Shown here: positions 35,194 through 44,462 of the stretch, piece after piece
Layout: the number at the start of each line of letters is the position of its first letter
Numbering within the stretch: position 1 is the stretch's first letter
Source: Candidatus Electrothrix aestuarii
GTDB taxonomy: Bacteria > Desulfobacterota > Desulfobulbia > Desulfobulbales > Desulfobulbaceae
Direction: 5' to 3'
Length of the DNA stretch: 64,000 nt
Assembly (NCBI GenBank): GCA_032595685.2
Contig: CP159373.1
Location: 4,317,821 to 4,381,820 of the forward strand
The notes under the pieces: generated by a model
What the model was told of the DNA's origin: nothing
Seen by the model: the letters and a program-made list of their open reading frames with translations, nothing else
Databases searched by the model: none
Program-made: the position numbers and the translations under genes

Positions 35194-35410
35194 GCCATGA
35201 TAACAGAGGTGAGAAAAAAAAGAAACAGCTGACAAAACAAATACGTAGAGCCTTTTTTCTTCTAAACTTCAAAGACTTGAACAGAAAAATACGACATTGT
35301 GGTCTACAAAAAAGTGCTTTTCAAAACAAAAATGAATGCTTTTTTTAACCACAAAAGATGATTCGCGGGACAGGTTCTGACCACCTGTAATAATTCTTCA
35401 GAAGAGAAGA

Positions 35411-35974
35411 CTACAGAATATTCGTGCAGTTTTGCATGCATATTTTCGCACACATCATGGGCTTGCCAGAACATCTCTGCTTGCATATTCTCTCGCAGCA
35501 TTCATCCTGCTCAAGATTACCGGTCATGGAATCTCTCAGTCTGAGCTTGCTCCCAGAATTTCGCACGATCTCATCAGCACAGATATTTTTCTGCATCCCG
35601 GCCTTTGTCAAAAACTCAGATCCAGAGGCAGAGATGCGCTCCCCCTCCTTGAAGCGAAACAGATCAGCACATTGCTGTGTCAGCAATTCCGGGAAAACAT
35701 GAACCACGATGTACTCTTCAGCCGCTGTTTGCACATCAAGGTGCAATCCTCGCAAACCTGTCCCAGGTTGGGTTCGATACTCAACCTTTTTAATTTTCCC
35801 CTGTACGTCCAGCAAAGGCGTGATCCAAGGCCTGCCACATGATTCTTTACTCGCAGGCCTCACCATATTTTTACTCTCACTCTCAGGAACTTGCAGCGCT
35901 GACTGCACAGGCATTGGCTGTATAAAATCAAAGGCAACATGCACGGAAGGAACAGGCATCACCTCCATCTGCAA
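35411..35974 (-). CDS. OB-fold-like protein with a cysteine-rich tail (unknown; maybe joined to the upstream frame)
   Basis: A 187-residue open frame, not recognised as a named family. Residues 57-135 look like a small OB-fold: GKIKKVEYRTQPGTGLRGLHLDVQ, EEYIVVHVFPELLT, FKEGERISASGSEFL, GMQKNICADEI. The tail has two CxxxCxxxC runs (Cys160/164/168 and Cys175/179/183), which could bind a metal. It begins 47 bp inside the preceding gene in the +1 frame. That gene encodes a membrane anchor and linker, so the two may be one protein broken at an A6 run. Confidence 0.5.
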   Translation of the reverse strand: MQMEVMPVPSVHVAFDFIQPMPVQSALQVPESESKNMVRPASKESCGRPWITPLLDVQGKIKKVEYRTQPGTGLRGLHLDVQTAAEEYIVVHVFPELLTQQCADLFRFKEGERISASGSEFLTKAGMQKNICADEIVRNSGSKLRLRDSMTGNLEQDECCERICKQRCSGKPMMCAKICMQNCTNIL

Positions 35975-36218
35975 TTTTTTGAGACTCCCAGCTCCCTCTC
36001 TTCCCTTTTTCTTGATCTGCCTCCTGGGAAGCTACCTCTGAAGGTATTTTCTCTTCGACACCAGGAGGCGTTATTAAAATATCCTGCCCTGTTTCTCTTG
36101 AGCTTATCATAGCAAACAAAAGAAGCAGGACAGGCAGAAGGAGAAAGGCAAGAAGCACATAAGCAGCTGGCACGATAACCCATCGAAAAAATGCACCAAG
36201 GACCTTGTTTAGCCTCAT
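35928..36218 (-). CDS. Small membrane-anchored protein (possible 5-prime part of a frame-disrupted gene)
   Basis: A 96-residue open frame with one strong membrane helix (VIVPAAYVLLAFLLLPVLLLLFAM, split over about 14-37), a polar acidic linker (EKIPSEVASQEADQEKGKRG) and a short tail. It starts 10 bp after the acnA stop behind a GGAGGA site, so it is in the acnA operon. The CTCAAAAAATTG run (around 35970-35985) lies where its frame meets the +1 frame of the OB-fold ORF. A one-base change there would give a membrane-anchored OB-fold protein. Confidence 0.5.
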   Translation of the reverse strand: MRLNKVLGAFFRWVIVPAAYVLLAFLLLPVLLLLFAMISSRETGQDILITPPGVEEKIPSEVASQEADQEKGKRGSWESQKIADGGDACSFRACCL

Positions 36219-36227
36219 CCCTCCTCC

Positions 36228-38870
36228 TTAACTCATCAACTTCCTGAGCACATAGGGCAGAATGCCTCCGTGCTGATAATAGGTCACCTCTATATCCGTA
36301 TTCAGTTTGGCAAGGGCGGTAAACTCAACTATGCTGCCGTCTGCTTTTTCTGCCCGCACGAGAAGAGATTTCCCCGGCTTCATATCACCGAGTCCGGTTA
36401 AAACAAAGCTCTCTGATCCGTCCAGACCAAGACTCTGCCAGCTCTCTCCCTCACTGAACTGAAGGGGCAGCACGCCCATGCCCACCAAATTACTGCGATG
36501 AATTCGCTCGTAGGATTCTGCAATCACCGCCTTAACCCCGAGCAACTGGGTGCCCTTGGCAGCCCAGTCACGGGAAGATCCGGTCCCGTACTCCTTTCCT
36601 GCCAAAACCACCAGAGGCGTGCCTTCCTGCTGATACTTCATGGCCGCCTCATAGACTGACATTTCCTCGTCCTCAGGGAATTTCCGGGTGAAACTGCCCT
36701 CCTTGGGTGCAACCAGCTGGTTCTTTATCCTGATATTGCCAAAAGTACCCCGCATCATCACCTCATGATTACCGCGTCGCGAACCGTAGGAATTAAATTC
36801 CTCCTTGCCCACGCCCTGCCCTAATAAATATTTACCCGCCGGATAGGCCTCCGGGATAGCTCCGGCCGGAGAAATATGATCTGTGGTTACGGAATCAGCC
36901 AGGAGGAGCAGGGCCCGTGCCTTGATGGTATCCTCACCAGAGGAAATCTCCTGCTGGAATCCGGTAAAATAAGGCGGATTTTTAATATAATTGGAGGACT
37001 CATCCCAAGGAAAAGTGGTCTCTTCGGCAACCGGCATCTCCTGCCAACGTGTATCGCCGTCAAAGATGGTGGCATAGTTACGCTGAAAGAGTTCATCGCT
37101 CAAATGCTCGTTGATAAGCGACTGAATCTCTGTTTCATCTGGCCAGATATCACGGAGAAAAACCGGTTCTCCCTGCGCATCCTGTCCCAGCGGCTCATTT
37201 TCCAGGTCCATATCAATGCGACCACCAAGGGCAAAGGCCACAACCAACATGGGCGAGGCCAGGAAATTCCCTTTGATTTTCTGGTGAATCCGGGCCTCAA
37301 AATTACGATTACCGGAAAGTACCGAGGCAACGGACAGACCATTATCGGTGATCGCTTGCTCAATGGCAGGATCCAGGGGACCACTATTGCCGATGCAGGT
37401 GGTGCAGCCAAAGGCCGCGATATGAAAGCCCAGTTCCTCCAGGGGTGTCAGCAGGTTTGCCTTGCGAAGATAATCAGCAACCACTGTGGACCCCGGAGCA
37501 AAGGAGGTCTTGACCTGCGGAGGCACCTTCAGCCCTTTGGCAACAGCATTCTTGGCCAGCAGAGCAGCTCCGATCAGGACAAAGGGATTCGAAGTGTTGG
37601 TGCAGGAGGTGATGGCCGCAATCACAATACTGCCGTTACTCAGCGTCATTTCCTGCTCACCCACCTGTACGAAAACGCTTTCCTGCTCCGCAGGAGTCAC
37701 GGCAGCCTTAAGTCCACGCAGGGTAATTCTATCCTGGGGACGCGAAGGGCCAGCCAGGCAGGGCTCAACAGAGGCCAGATCCAGCTCAATGACTTTGCTG
37801 TACTCGGGCTCTTCCTCGCCAGTATAGAACAAGCCAATCTCTTTGGTATAGGCCTCGGTGATGCGGGCCTGTTCTGCCCGATTGGTCATCTCCAGGTACT
37901 GAATGGTTTGCTCGTCCACTGGAAAAAAACCCATAGTGGCCCCGTATTCCGGGCTCATATTGGCAATGGTGGCCCGGTCCATGACATTGAGATTTTTGCT
38001 CCCCTCCCCAAAAAACTCGACAAATTTCTCCACCACCTTCTGCTCCCGCAGTATCTGGGTGACGGTCAGAGCCAGATCCGTAGTGGTCACTCCTGGCCTG
38101 AGCTTACCATTCATCCGCATGCCCACGACCTCAGGGATAGACATAAAATAGGGCTGTCCCAGCATGACCGCTTCAGCCTCAATGCCTCCCACCCCCCAAC
38201 CCATGACGCCGGTGCCATTGATCATGGTGGTATGCGAATCTGTTCCAACCAAGGTATCAGGATAGAGCAAGGGCGCATCATCCCCCTGCTCCGCCATCAC
38301 CACACTGGCGAGATATTCCAGGTTCACCTGATGACAAATACCTGAATTCGGAGGCACGGCCTTAAAATTATCAAAATTTTTCTGGGCCCATTTCAGGAAA
38401 GCATAGCGCTCGCTGTTGCGCTCATATTCCTTGGTTACGTTCTGTTCCAGGGCCTGGGGGGTCCCGTAATGATCCACCTGGACAGAATGATCAACCACCA
38501 GGTCCACAGGAATTAGCGGATTGATCTTTTTCGGATCTCCCCCCTGCGTTTTAATGGCATCCCGCATGGCAGCCAAATCCACCACAGCTGGCACCCCGGT
38601 AAAATCCTGCATCAGCACCCGGCCAGGATGATAGGGAATCTCCACCGGTTCCATGTACCAAGGCTTCCAATTGCTGATCTGCTCCAGGTCTTTCTCAGTC
38701 ACCGTGGATCCATTCATATTTCTAAGAAGATTCTCCACCAACACCCGGATGGAAAAAGGCAGGCGGGCTATTTTCACCCCCTTCTCAGCCAGCAGCTGAA
38801 TATTATACAACCGGTATAATTTTCCTTGGATGCTGATTTCTCGCAAAAATTCCTGATTACTCATTTTCAT
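36228..38870 (-). CDS. acnA: Aconitate hydratase A
   Basis: An 880-residue protein of AcnA/IRP1 type converting citrate to isocitrate through cis-aconitate in the TCA cycle. Signatures include QDFTGVPAVVDLAAMRDA, VDHSVQVDHYG, LVGTDSHTTMINGTGVMGWGVGGIEAEAVMLGQP (read in two pieces), the cluster cysteines in AAITSCTNTSNPFVLIGA and AFGCTTCIGNSGPL, and the C-terminal swivel domain GKEYGTGSSRDWAAKG. Length and order are normal. It leads an operon with a small membrane protein. The 5-prime region (38871-39150) shows no clear regulator site. Confidence 0.97.
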   Translation of the reverse strand: MKMSNQEFLREISIQGKLYRLYNIQLLAEKGVKIARLPFSIRVLVENLLRNMNGSTVTEKDLEQISNWKPWYMEPVEIPYHPGRVLMQDFTGVPAVVDLAAMRDAIKTQGGDPKKINPLIPVDLVVDHSVQVDHYGTPQALEQNVTKEYERNSERYAFLKWAQKNFDNFKAVPPNSGICHQVNLEYLASVVMAEQGDDAPLLYPDTLVGTDSHTTMINGTGVMGWGVGGIEAEAVMLGQPYFMSIPEVVGMRMNGKLRPGVTTTDLALTVTQILREQKVVEKFVEFFGEGSKNLNVMDRATIANMSPEYGATMGFFPVDEQTIQYLEMTNRAEQARITEAYTKEIGLFYTGEEEPEYSKVIELDLASVEPCLAGPSRPQDRITLRGLKAAVTPAEQESVFVQVGEQEMTLSNGSIVIAAITSCTNTSNPFVLIGAALLAKNAVAKGLKVPPQVKTSFAPGSTVVADYLRKANLLTPLEELGFHIAAFGCTTCIGNSGPLDPAIEQAITDNGLSVASVLSGNRNFEARIHQKIKGNFLASPMLVVAFALGGRIDMDLENEPLGQDAQGEPVFLRDIWPDETEIQSLINEHLSDELFQRNYATIFDGDTRWQEMPVAEETTFPWDESSNYIKNPPYFTGFQQEISSGEDTIKARALLLLADSVTTDHISPAGAIPEAYPAGKYLLGQGVGKEEFNSYGSRRGNHEVMMRGTFGNIRIKNQLVAPKEGSFTRKFPEDEEMSVYEAAMKYQQEGTPLVVLAGKEYGTGSSRDWAAKGTQLLGVKAVIAESYERIHRSNLVGMGVLPLQFSEGESWQSLGLDGSESFVLTGLGDMKPGKSLLVRAEKADGSIVEFTALAKLNTDIEVTYYQHGGILPYVLRKLMS

Positions 38871-39155
38871 CTCCTTTGCCTGATCGAGTTGATGTGAAGG
38901 AAGGGAAGCTCTAGGGGTAGCCGCCGGGTCCAGTGAGGACGAGACGGATGCGTTCGTTACCTGGTCATCTTTTTAAAGACCCCAGGGTAACGCTACAACG
39001 GACATGCAAAAATATTCATAACAGCTTAAACTTAAAGTTTTATTCCTGTCAAGCATTCCTGTCAAGCATATGCGCCTCCAGAACAATTCATAACACCAGA
39101 CCGGATTTCATATTGACAAAAGAGTAATAAATCAAGTAGACATTGGTCTACGTTT
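38871..39155. other. Divergent promoter region between acnA and the thiamine operon
   Basis: This interval holds no credible gene. It must contain the acnA promoter (minus) and the thi promoter (plus). A TTGACA at 39112-39117 followed about 17-20 bp later by AT-rich sequence (TAATAAATC) is a possible plus-strand promoter for the riboswitch transcript, but the match is partial. Confidence 0.4.
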
Positions 39156-39242
39156 CACTGGGGGTGCTTTGGACAAAGCTGAGAGAGGTCAGTGCCTCAA
39201 CCCTTGGAACCTGATACGGTTTATACCGTCGTAGGGATAGTG
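39156..39242 (+). promoter_or_regulatory. TPP riboswitch (THI element)
   Basis: The conserved THI-box sequence is present: CACTGGGGGTGC at the P1/P2 side, GCTGAGAG, then ACCCTTGGAACCTGATACGG and CCGTCGTAGGGA, closed by P1 pairing CACT (39156) with AGTG (39239). It is upstream of thiS-thiG-thiH, as expected for feedback control of thiamine synthesis by TPP. The expression platform is unusual, because a palindromic repeat lies between it and thiS. Confidence 0.93.
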
Positions 39243-39380
39243 AAAAAAGCCTCGCAGAAGTTCCTTTTTTGCCCTTCTTTTTTCCTCTCCCGTATTTTTT
39301 GTAATTTTTAATTCTCTCCGGTGAGCCGTGAATCTTATGAGGGATTCACCAAAAAATATCTTATCCCTATGCGGGATGTG

Positions 39381-39441
39381 GTAGGGGCGAACCCGTGTGT
39401 TCGCCCTGTTATGCCGGGCAGACACACAGGTCTGCCCCTAC
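39381..39441. repeat. Dispersed palindromic element (copy 2) in the thi leader
   Basis: GTAGGGGCGAACCCGTGTGT at the left and the inverse TCTGCCCCTAC-type arm at the right (reverse complement GTAGGGGCAGACCTGTGTGT) match copy 1 at 7834-7910. It ends 13 bp before the thiS ATG, where the ribosome-binding site should be. Confidence 0.75.
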
Positions 39442-39454
39442 ATTTTTATATTTT

Positions 39455-39652
39455 ATGCATATTATTCTGAACGGCGAACAGACAGCAATCACCAGCCAAA
39501 CCCTGCTTGCAATGGTGAAGGAAAAGGGCTTTGACCCTGATACAGTGATTGCGGAAGTCAATTTGCAGCTGATAAAAAAAGACGACTGGGAACAGACCAC
39601 CCTTGCTGAAGGCGATACGGTGGAGTTGCTCAGTTTTGTAGGAGGTGGATGA
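39455..39652 (+). CDS. thiS: Sulfur carrier protein ThiS
   Basis: A 65-residue beta-grasp protein starting [10 protein letters not shown] and ending in the essential diglycine (LLSFVGGG). The C-terminal Gly is adenylated by ThiF and thiocarboxylated to carry sulfur to ThiG. It overlaps thiG by 4 bp. An upstream in-frame ATG at 39395 would start within the palindromic repeat and is less likely. No Shine-Dalgarno is seen before 39455. Confidence 0.93.
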   Translation: MHIILNGEQTAITSQTLLAMVKEKGFDPDTVIAEVNLQLIKKDDWEQTTLAEGDTVELLSFVGGG

Positions 39653-40440
39653 TGTCCACGATACAAACACAAGATGATACCCTGTATTTTGGCGATGTGG
39701 CTTTTTCCAGCCGCCTGCTCACCGGGACCGGTAAATTCGCCTCCGGGGATATTATTGCCCCCATGCTGGCGGCCAGCGGCTCGGAGCTGATTACCGTGGC
39801 CCTGCGCCGGGTGGATCCCAATGCCAAGGAAAAGGATATTCTCCAGTATATTCCCAAGTCAGTGCGGATTTTGCCCAATACCTCCGGTGCCCGGACAGCC
39901 GAAGAAGCGGTTCGTATTGCACGGATTGCACGGGAGGCCGGTTGTGGTGATTTCATCAAGATTGAGGTGATCACGGACATGAAGTACCTGCTGCCGGATA
40001 ATGCGGGTACGCTCAGGGCCACGGAAATCCTGGCCAAGGAGGGCTTTATCGTTCTACCCTATATGATGCCGGACATCACCGTGACCAAGCAGCTCCATGA
40101 TGCCGGTGCTGCTGCGATCATGCCCTTGGGCGCGCCCATCGGGACCAACCGGGGCCTGGAGATGAAGCCGATGATTAAACGAATCATCGAGATCAGCAAG
40201 TTGCCTGTGGTGGTGGATGCCGGGATCGGCAGGCCCTCTCAGGCAGCTGAGGCCATGGAAATGGGTGCGGATGCCGTTCTGGTTAATACCGCCATCGCCA
40301 CCAGCCACGATCCGGTTGCAGCCGGAAAAGCCTTTGCCCTGGCTGTGCAGGCGGGCAGAATGGCATACTTGGCCCAACTCGCCGAGGAGAAGGAATATGC
40401 TGAAGCCTCCTCGCCCCTGACCGGTTTTCTGAGGAGTTGA
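39649..40440 (+). CDS. thiG: Thiazole synthase ThiG
   Basis: A 263-residue TIM-barrel enzyme that forms the thiazole phosphate from DXP, dehydroglycine and ThiS thiocarboxylate. Motifs: [15 protein letters not shown], the Schiff-base Lys in [56 protein letters not shown] and [11 protein letters not shown]. Start ATG overlaps the thiS stop (ATGATG). GGAGGTGG inside thiS serves as its ribosome-binding site. Confidence 0.97.
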   Translation: MMSTIQTQDDTLYFGDVAFSSRLLTGTGKFASGDIIAPMLAASGSELITVALRRVDPNAKEKDILQYIPKSVRILPNTSGARTAEEAVRIARIAREAGCGDFIKIEVITDMKYLLPDNAGTLRATEILAKEGFIVLPYMMPDITVTKQLHDAGAAAIMPLGAPIGTNRGLEMKPMIKRIIEISKLPVVVDAGIGRPSQAAEAMEMGADAVLVNTAIATSHDPVAAGKAFALAVQAGRMAYLAQLAEEKEYAEASSPLTGFLRS

Positions 40441-40441
40441 T

Positions 40442-41551
40442 ATGTCCTTTATGTCTCGTATCCTGGAGTTGGAGTCCTTTGATTTTGACGGTCATTTCCA
40501 GGAAGTCACCTCGGCGGACGTAGAAAACTCCCTGCGTAAGGATGAATTGAGAGAGCAGGATCTGTTCAACCTCCTTTCCAAGACAGCGCAGGACTATCTT
40601 GAGCCGATGGCCCGCAAGGCGCAAAAGCTCACCCGCCAGCATTTCGGCAATATCATCAGCCTGTATGCACCGCTCTATATCTCGGATTATTGCTCCAACG
40701 CCTGCGTGTATTGCGGCTTCAACTGCGGAGTGCAATTTCCGCGCACCAAGCTGACCATTGAAGAGATTGAGCGGGAGGCCGCCGCCATTGCCGCCACCGG
40801 GATGCGCCACATCCTGATTCTTACCGGCGAGGCCCCGGCTCAAACACCCATATCCTATCTGGAAGAGGCTGTTACGGTGATGAAGAAGTATTTTTCCTCT
40901 ATCGCTCTGGAGATTTTTCCAATGGATGAGGAGGAGTATCGGGTGCTGTGCAAGGCCGGTGCAGATTCACTCACGGTCTATCAGGAGACCTACGATCGCG
41001 AGGTATATAAAGAAATGCATCCGCGTGGGAGAAAGGCGGATTACGAGTACCGCCTGCTGACCCCGGAACGCGGAGCACGAGCAGGATTTCGGGCCTTGAA
41101 CATCGGGGCCTTATTCGGCCTGGGCGAGCCCCGCAAAGAAGCCTGTCTGGCGGCCCTCCATGCCCATTACCTGGAGCAGGAATTCCCGGATGTGGAAATA
41201 TCGCTGTCCCTGCCCCGCATGACCAAGGCCAAGGGGATTATCGAACCCAAAAACATTCTTTCGGATATTGACTTTGTTCAGTTCATGCTGGCCTGGCGGC
41301 TCTTTATGCCCCGGTTGGGCATCACCATTTCCACCCGTGAATCTGCCGAGTTCCGCGACCGGCTGGTCCATCTCGGCGCAACCCGCTTTTCCTCCGGCTC
41401 CAAGACCGGGGTCGGGGAGTATTCCCTGAAGAATCATCATGATGCAACGGTGCAGTTCGAGGTCACTGATGACCGCAGCGTAGACGAAGTGGCGGATATG
41501 ATCCGGCAGAGCGGGTATCAGCCGGTGTTTAAGGATTGGGAGTTGGTGTGA
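40442..41551 (+). CDS. thiH: 2-iminoacetate synthase ThiH (radical SAM)
   Basis: A 369-residue radical SAM lyase that cleaves tyrosine to give dehydroglycine for ThiG. The cluster motif CSNACVYCGFN lies in IISLYAPLYISDYCSNAC; further marks are ILILTGEAP, SIALEIFPMDEEEY, TVYQETYDREVYKEMHP, and LGLGEPRKEA-like (LFGLGEPRKEAC). One base separates it from the thiG stop. It is the last thi gene before the accessory island; no thiF follows it. Confidence 0.95.
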   Translation: MSFMSRILELESFDFDGHFQEVTSADVENSLRKDELREQDLFNLLSKTAQDYLEPMARKAQKLTRQHFGNIISLYAPLYISDYCSNACVYCGFNCGVQFPRTKLTIEEIEREAAAIAATGMRHILILTGEAPAQTPISYLEEAVTVMKKYFSSIALEIFPMDEEEYRVLCKAGADSLTVYQETYDREVYKEMHPRGRKADYEYRLLTPERGARAGFRALNIGALFGLGEPRKEACLAALHAHYLEQEFPDVEISLSLPRMTKAKGIIEPKNILSDIDFVQFMLAWRLFMPRLGITISTRESAEFRDRLVHLGATRFSSGSKTGVGEYSLKNHHDATVQFEVTDDRSVDEVADMIRQSGYQPVFKDWELV

Positions 41552-42067
41552 AGCTATGTGGCCCATTTCGGGCAGGGTGTAATAACGGAAGAACGTTTTT
41601 TCCTGCTTCATCTTAACATAAAAGCAAATGAACGATTTCAAGCATATATACCCCAGCAAGACTTTAAGTTGAGAGGAGCAATGGGGCTGACTCGGTCGTT
41701 TTGCTGATCTTGGTGCAGGATTAGTATTACGGACGATTGGTGAATGTGCTGGATGTGAGGACGAGTTAAGAAAGGTGGAGGGTTCTTTTCTTTTTCTTGC
41801 TCCCGATATCAGAATATATGGAAATTTGCGAAATGTATTACACTGTAATAGCAGAACAAATTTCCACTTATTAATACTGTTAGCAATCTTCCCATTAAAG
41901 TGTATTGATATTTTCTGCAAAAAAGACAAAAAGTATTTGACACTGCCAGATCGTCTTTCAAGAGTGACCATCATATGTTAGACAACTCAGGCGAGATATA
42001 CCTGCAACTCATTAATACATATAAATTACAGTTATTTGCGATTAATAGCAACCAAAGGGCATAAAGA
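41552..42067 (+). other. Intergenic junction between thiH and the AT-rich cassette
   Basis: No gene is supported in these 516 bp. Base composition changes from the GC-rich thi genes to AT-rich sequence at about 41760. The stretch has several short degenerate frames, which I could not assign to thiF or any transposase. A TTGACA at 41937-41942 could be a -35 box, but no good -10 follows at 17 bp. Confidence 0.45.
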
Positions 42068-43978
42068 ATGATAGATATAGGAGGTATTATTTTTAAATTT
42101 ATCCATGATACAGCAAGTCGTTTTATATCAACCTGTACGAGCAAAAAGTTTGGTGACTGGTTATCAAAGAAGAAATCACAGCCAGAATCTAAACAGGCTG
42201 AAATTAAGTATATCCAAGAACGTGCAAAACGAGAAAATCGGTTACTTTCACTACAAGAGCAGCTTGCACAATATAAGTATTCTGAGGTGAAAATAAGCGA
42301 ATTTTCTGCTCTTCATCAAGCGAGTGTTTCAGAAAGAGCCTTGCAACTGAAGCAAGAAGAGCTTGAATTAGCAAAAGCACGAATGCGTCAAGATGGACAA
42401 GTTTCTGCTGCATATATTGAGCTTAAAAAACAAGAACTTCATATCATGCATGAAGAGTTGATCGAAAGACGAAAATTCGGTTATCTACAGCTTGAATTGA
42501 TGAGGCAGGGACAGATTGGTTCTATTAGACTTAAATTGAAAGAATTGGAAGTACTTCGAGATCAAAAGAATTGGTCAGGAATACTGAGTCGTGATGAAAT
42601 GCGGGAAATCTTTGAAGGTCGTGAAAATAAGCATAAATTGCTTATGTTGGTTTCTCCGCCTGATATTAGTAAAAGTTGTCCTCTGAGTTTTATTAATAAT
42701 CTAGAAAAAGATTTACGAAATAGATTAAAATTATTCTTTCAAACATATTATCCACCGACAAGCGACTTATGTCCGGTAGATTTTTTTGGAAAATTTTTTA
42801 CGGCTTCTATTTTTGATTTACAAGCCCATCAACTTCAGAAAGAGTTGTCTCTTGTTCCAACGGTGGTTATCTATAGCGATATAACAGATCAGGATCTGTT
42901 TATTCATGCGTATTTTGGGGTTAACAATATAGAAATTCCATTATCTTTGGAATGGCGCTGGAAGACAACCCAACAAATGTTTATGACTTCAGAAGGTAAT
43001 GAAGAAGAAAGTTTGCTATTTATTCGAAATACTATCGTAAAAATTTACCAATTATCAGGATCATTTTTGACAGATTTATATTATCTACTTATCAATCCTT
43101 ATCATGAACCACGCCTCTTTTCAACATCAGAAAATGAATTTCCGTCAGAATGGCTCTCTTCATGCATAGATAATCTTTTAAAATTTCAGAAAAAAAGGAT
43201 TTTTGAACATGAGACAGAGTTACGAAAACAGCAAGAAAAGAATGATGAGCAAATTTTTGATGATACCGCATTACGACGATTAACAGATGAAAAAAATATG
43301 CGAGATCATGCTCCGAATACAAAACTCAAAAATATAAAGGGAACTCAGATATGGTATGAATGGATAGAACGTTCTGGTCAACTATACCAGCTAGCCTATT
43401 GGTATGATGAAAAAAAAGTTTACAAAGTAGCTATTATCGAAGGTATTGAACCAATTAATATGGGAAACCCACAAATTGGCTTGTCTGAAGAAGGCGTAAT
43501 CGACTTTATAGAGCGAAACTACTCGATCAATAGTATGATTGATTTACGCAAAAAAGCCATCGAATGGCTCTCCAGTTATTCAGCTTATCCTCCTTTTGGC
43601 CCTTTTGTGCTTCATACGATTAACGATATGTTGCATAATTTTTTGAAGAAGCGAAATTTCACTTCCCGTGAAAGACACGATATAAGAAATATGTTTGAAA
43701 AAGCTATCAATACTCAAGTGAAGGATGTAAACGGAACGATTGTTTGGTATGAATGGATAGAACGAGTCGGAAAACGATACCAGTTAGCCTATTGGTATAA
43801 TGAGGAGGATGAAAGGTACAAAGCGGCTGTTATTGAAGGCATTAATCAAGCTGATATAGCGAGCCAATACATGACATTATCTGATGAGGGACTTATTAAT
43901 TTAGAACATGAAGACGACCCCTATCAATTCGTAGCAGATATACGATCACATGCAATAGATTGGATTAACAACCTATGA
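42068..43978 (+). CDS. Coiled-coil protein with unknown central domain and two WYEW-type repeats
   Basis: A 636-residue protein of no recognised family. Residues 40-170 form a long charged coiled coil (QERAKRENRLLSLQEQLAQY and onward). Residues 188-300 look like a globular alpha/beta domain starting KHKLLMLVSPPDISKSCP and containing SLVPTVVIYSDITDQDLFIHA. Two copies of an about 80-residue module follow at 427-503 and 558-634, each built as IWYEWIE, YQLAYWY, a basic turn, YKxAxIEG, an acidic loop and a final RxxAIxWL/INN. The same module is in the next two genes. It overlaps the next gene by 4 bp. Probably a sensor, scaffold or conjugation target in the JAB/E1 system. Confidence 0.75.
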   Translation: MIDIGGIIFKFIHDTASRFISTCTSKKFGDWLSKKKSQPESKQAEIKYIQERAKRENRLLSLQEQLAQYKYSEVKISEFSALHQASVSERALQLKQEELELAKARMRQDGQVSAAYIELKKQELHIMHEELIERRKFGYLQLELMRQGQIGSIRLKLKELEVLRDQKNWSGILSRDEMREIFEGRENKHKLLMLVSPPDISKSCPLSFINNLEKDLRNRLKLFFQTYYPPTSDLCPVDFFGKFFTASIFDLQAHQLQKELSLVPTVVIYSDITDQDLFIHAYFGVNNIEIPLSLEWRWKTTQQMFMTSEGNEEESLLFIRNTIVKIYQLSGSFLTDLYYLLINPYHEPRLFSTSENEFPSEWLSSCIDNLLKFQKKRIFEHETELRKQQEKNDEQIFDDTALRRLTDEKNMRDHAPNTKLKNIKGTQIWYEWIERSGQLYQLAYWYDEKKVYKVAIIEGIEPINMGNPQIGLSEEGVIDFIERNYSINSMIDLRKKAIEWLSSYSAYPPFGPFVLHTINDMLHNFLKKRNFTSRERHDIRNMFEKAINTQVKDVNGTIVWYEWIERVGKRYQLAYWYNEEDERYKAAVIEGINQADIASQYMTLSDEGLINLEHEDDPYQFVADIRSHAIDWINNL

Positions 43979-44421
43979 ATATTAGAAATATACTGCTAAA
44001 TAGTTCTGTCAAAATAGGATTACGAGTTTCTCCCAATACTTTTTTTGGGGGGAGACCCATGAATTGGCGTGAAAAGTGCGATATGAATGAAATGAAAGAA
44101 AACGCTCCTAATGCACATCCTACTCTCGTTGACGATGCTCTTGTATGGTTTGAATATACAGACCAGGGAGGGAGAACATATTATTTAGCATATTGGTACG
44201 ATAGTGAACAAGGGGATTACCAAGCAGCTATTATAGAGGGAGCATCCTATAATGGGAATACGATCAAAGATCATATTTATTCAGACAATCGCCTATGCTT
44301 AAAAGGGGATAGTGATCCAAAATTTAAAAGTGCCTTTGAAGTACGTAATAGAGCAATACTTTGGGCATGCCTTTATTCGGAGTACCTAAAAACGGGGATT
44401 TGGGAAGTTCCCACTATTTAG
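43975..44421 (+). CDS. Single WYEW-type module protein, unknown function
   Basis: A 148-residue protein: a 48-residue basic N-terminus followed by one copy of the repeated module (VWFEYTDQGGRTYYLAYWYD, YQAAIIEGASYNG, EVRNRAILWACLYSEYLKTG). Its ATG overlaps the preceding stop (ATGA), which implies translational coupling. The last residues (SEYLKTGIWEVP) match the end of the module in the downstream JAB protein (SEFLKTGKFRPP), so the true module is about 95 residues. Nothing in it suggests catalysis. Confidence 0.72.
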   Translation: MNIRNILLNSSVKIGLRVSPNTFFGGRPMNWREKCDMNEMKENAPNAHPTLVDDALVWFEYTDQGGRTYYLAYWYDSEQGDYQAAIIEGASYNGNTIKDHIYSDNRLCLKGDSDPKFKSAFEVRNRAILWACLYSEYLKTGIWEVPTI

Positions 44422-44462
44422 TAACTAACCTTACGCAGAGGTTCCCCGGAACCCTTTATGGT

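Larger units (their letters stand above)
34960..35410. other. AT-rich intergenic region with two strong hairpins
   Basis: No supported gene in 451 bp. Two inverted repeats stand out: CTGCCGGAGA (35098-35107) with TCTCCGGCAG (35118-35127), and TGCCTACAAAT (35151-35161) with ATTTGTAGGCA (35183-35193), the latter extended inward by ACTTAAT/ATTGAGT. Neither is followed by a T-tract long enough for a sure terminator. The left part holds the upstream region of the membrane Hdr gene. Confidence 0.5.

Noticed and set aside
41690-41800. Remnant of thiF or of a transposase in the thiH/cassette junction
   Set aside because: Translations in all frames gave no ThiF or transposase motif; too short and degenerate to call.
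41111-41974. 287-residue minus-strand frame after thiH
   Set aside because: Half of it is antisense to thiH and the rest covers AT-rich junction sequence; no start site or motif supports it.
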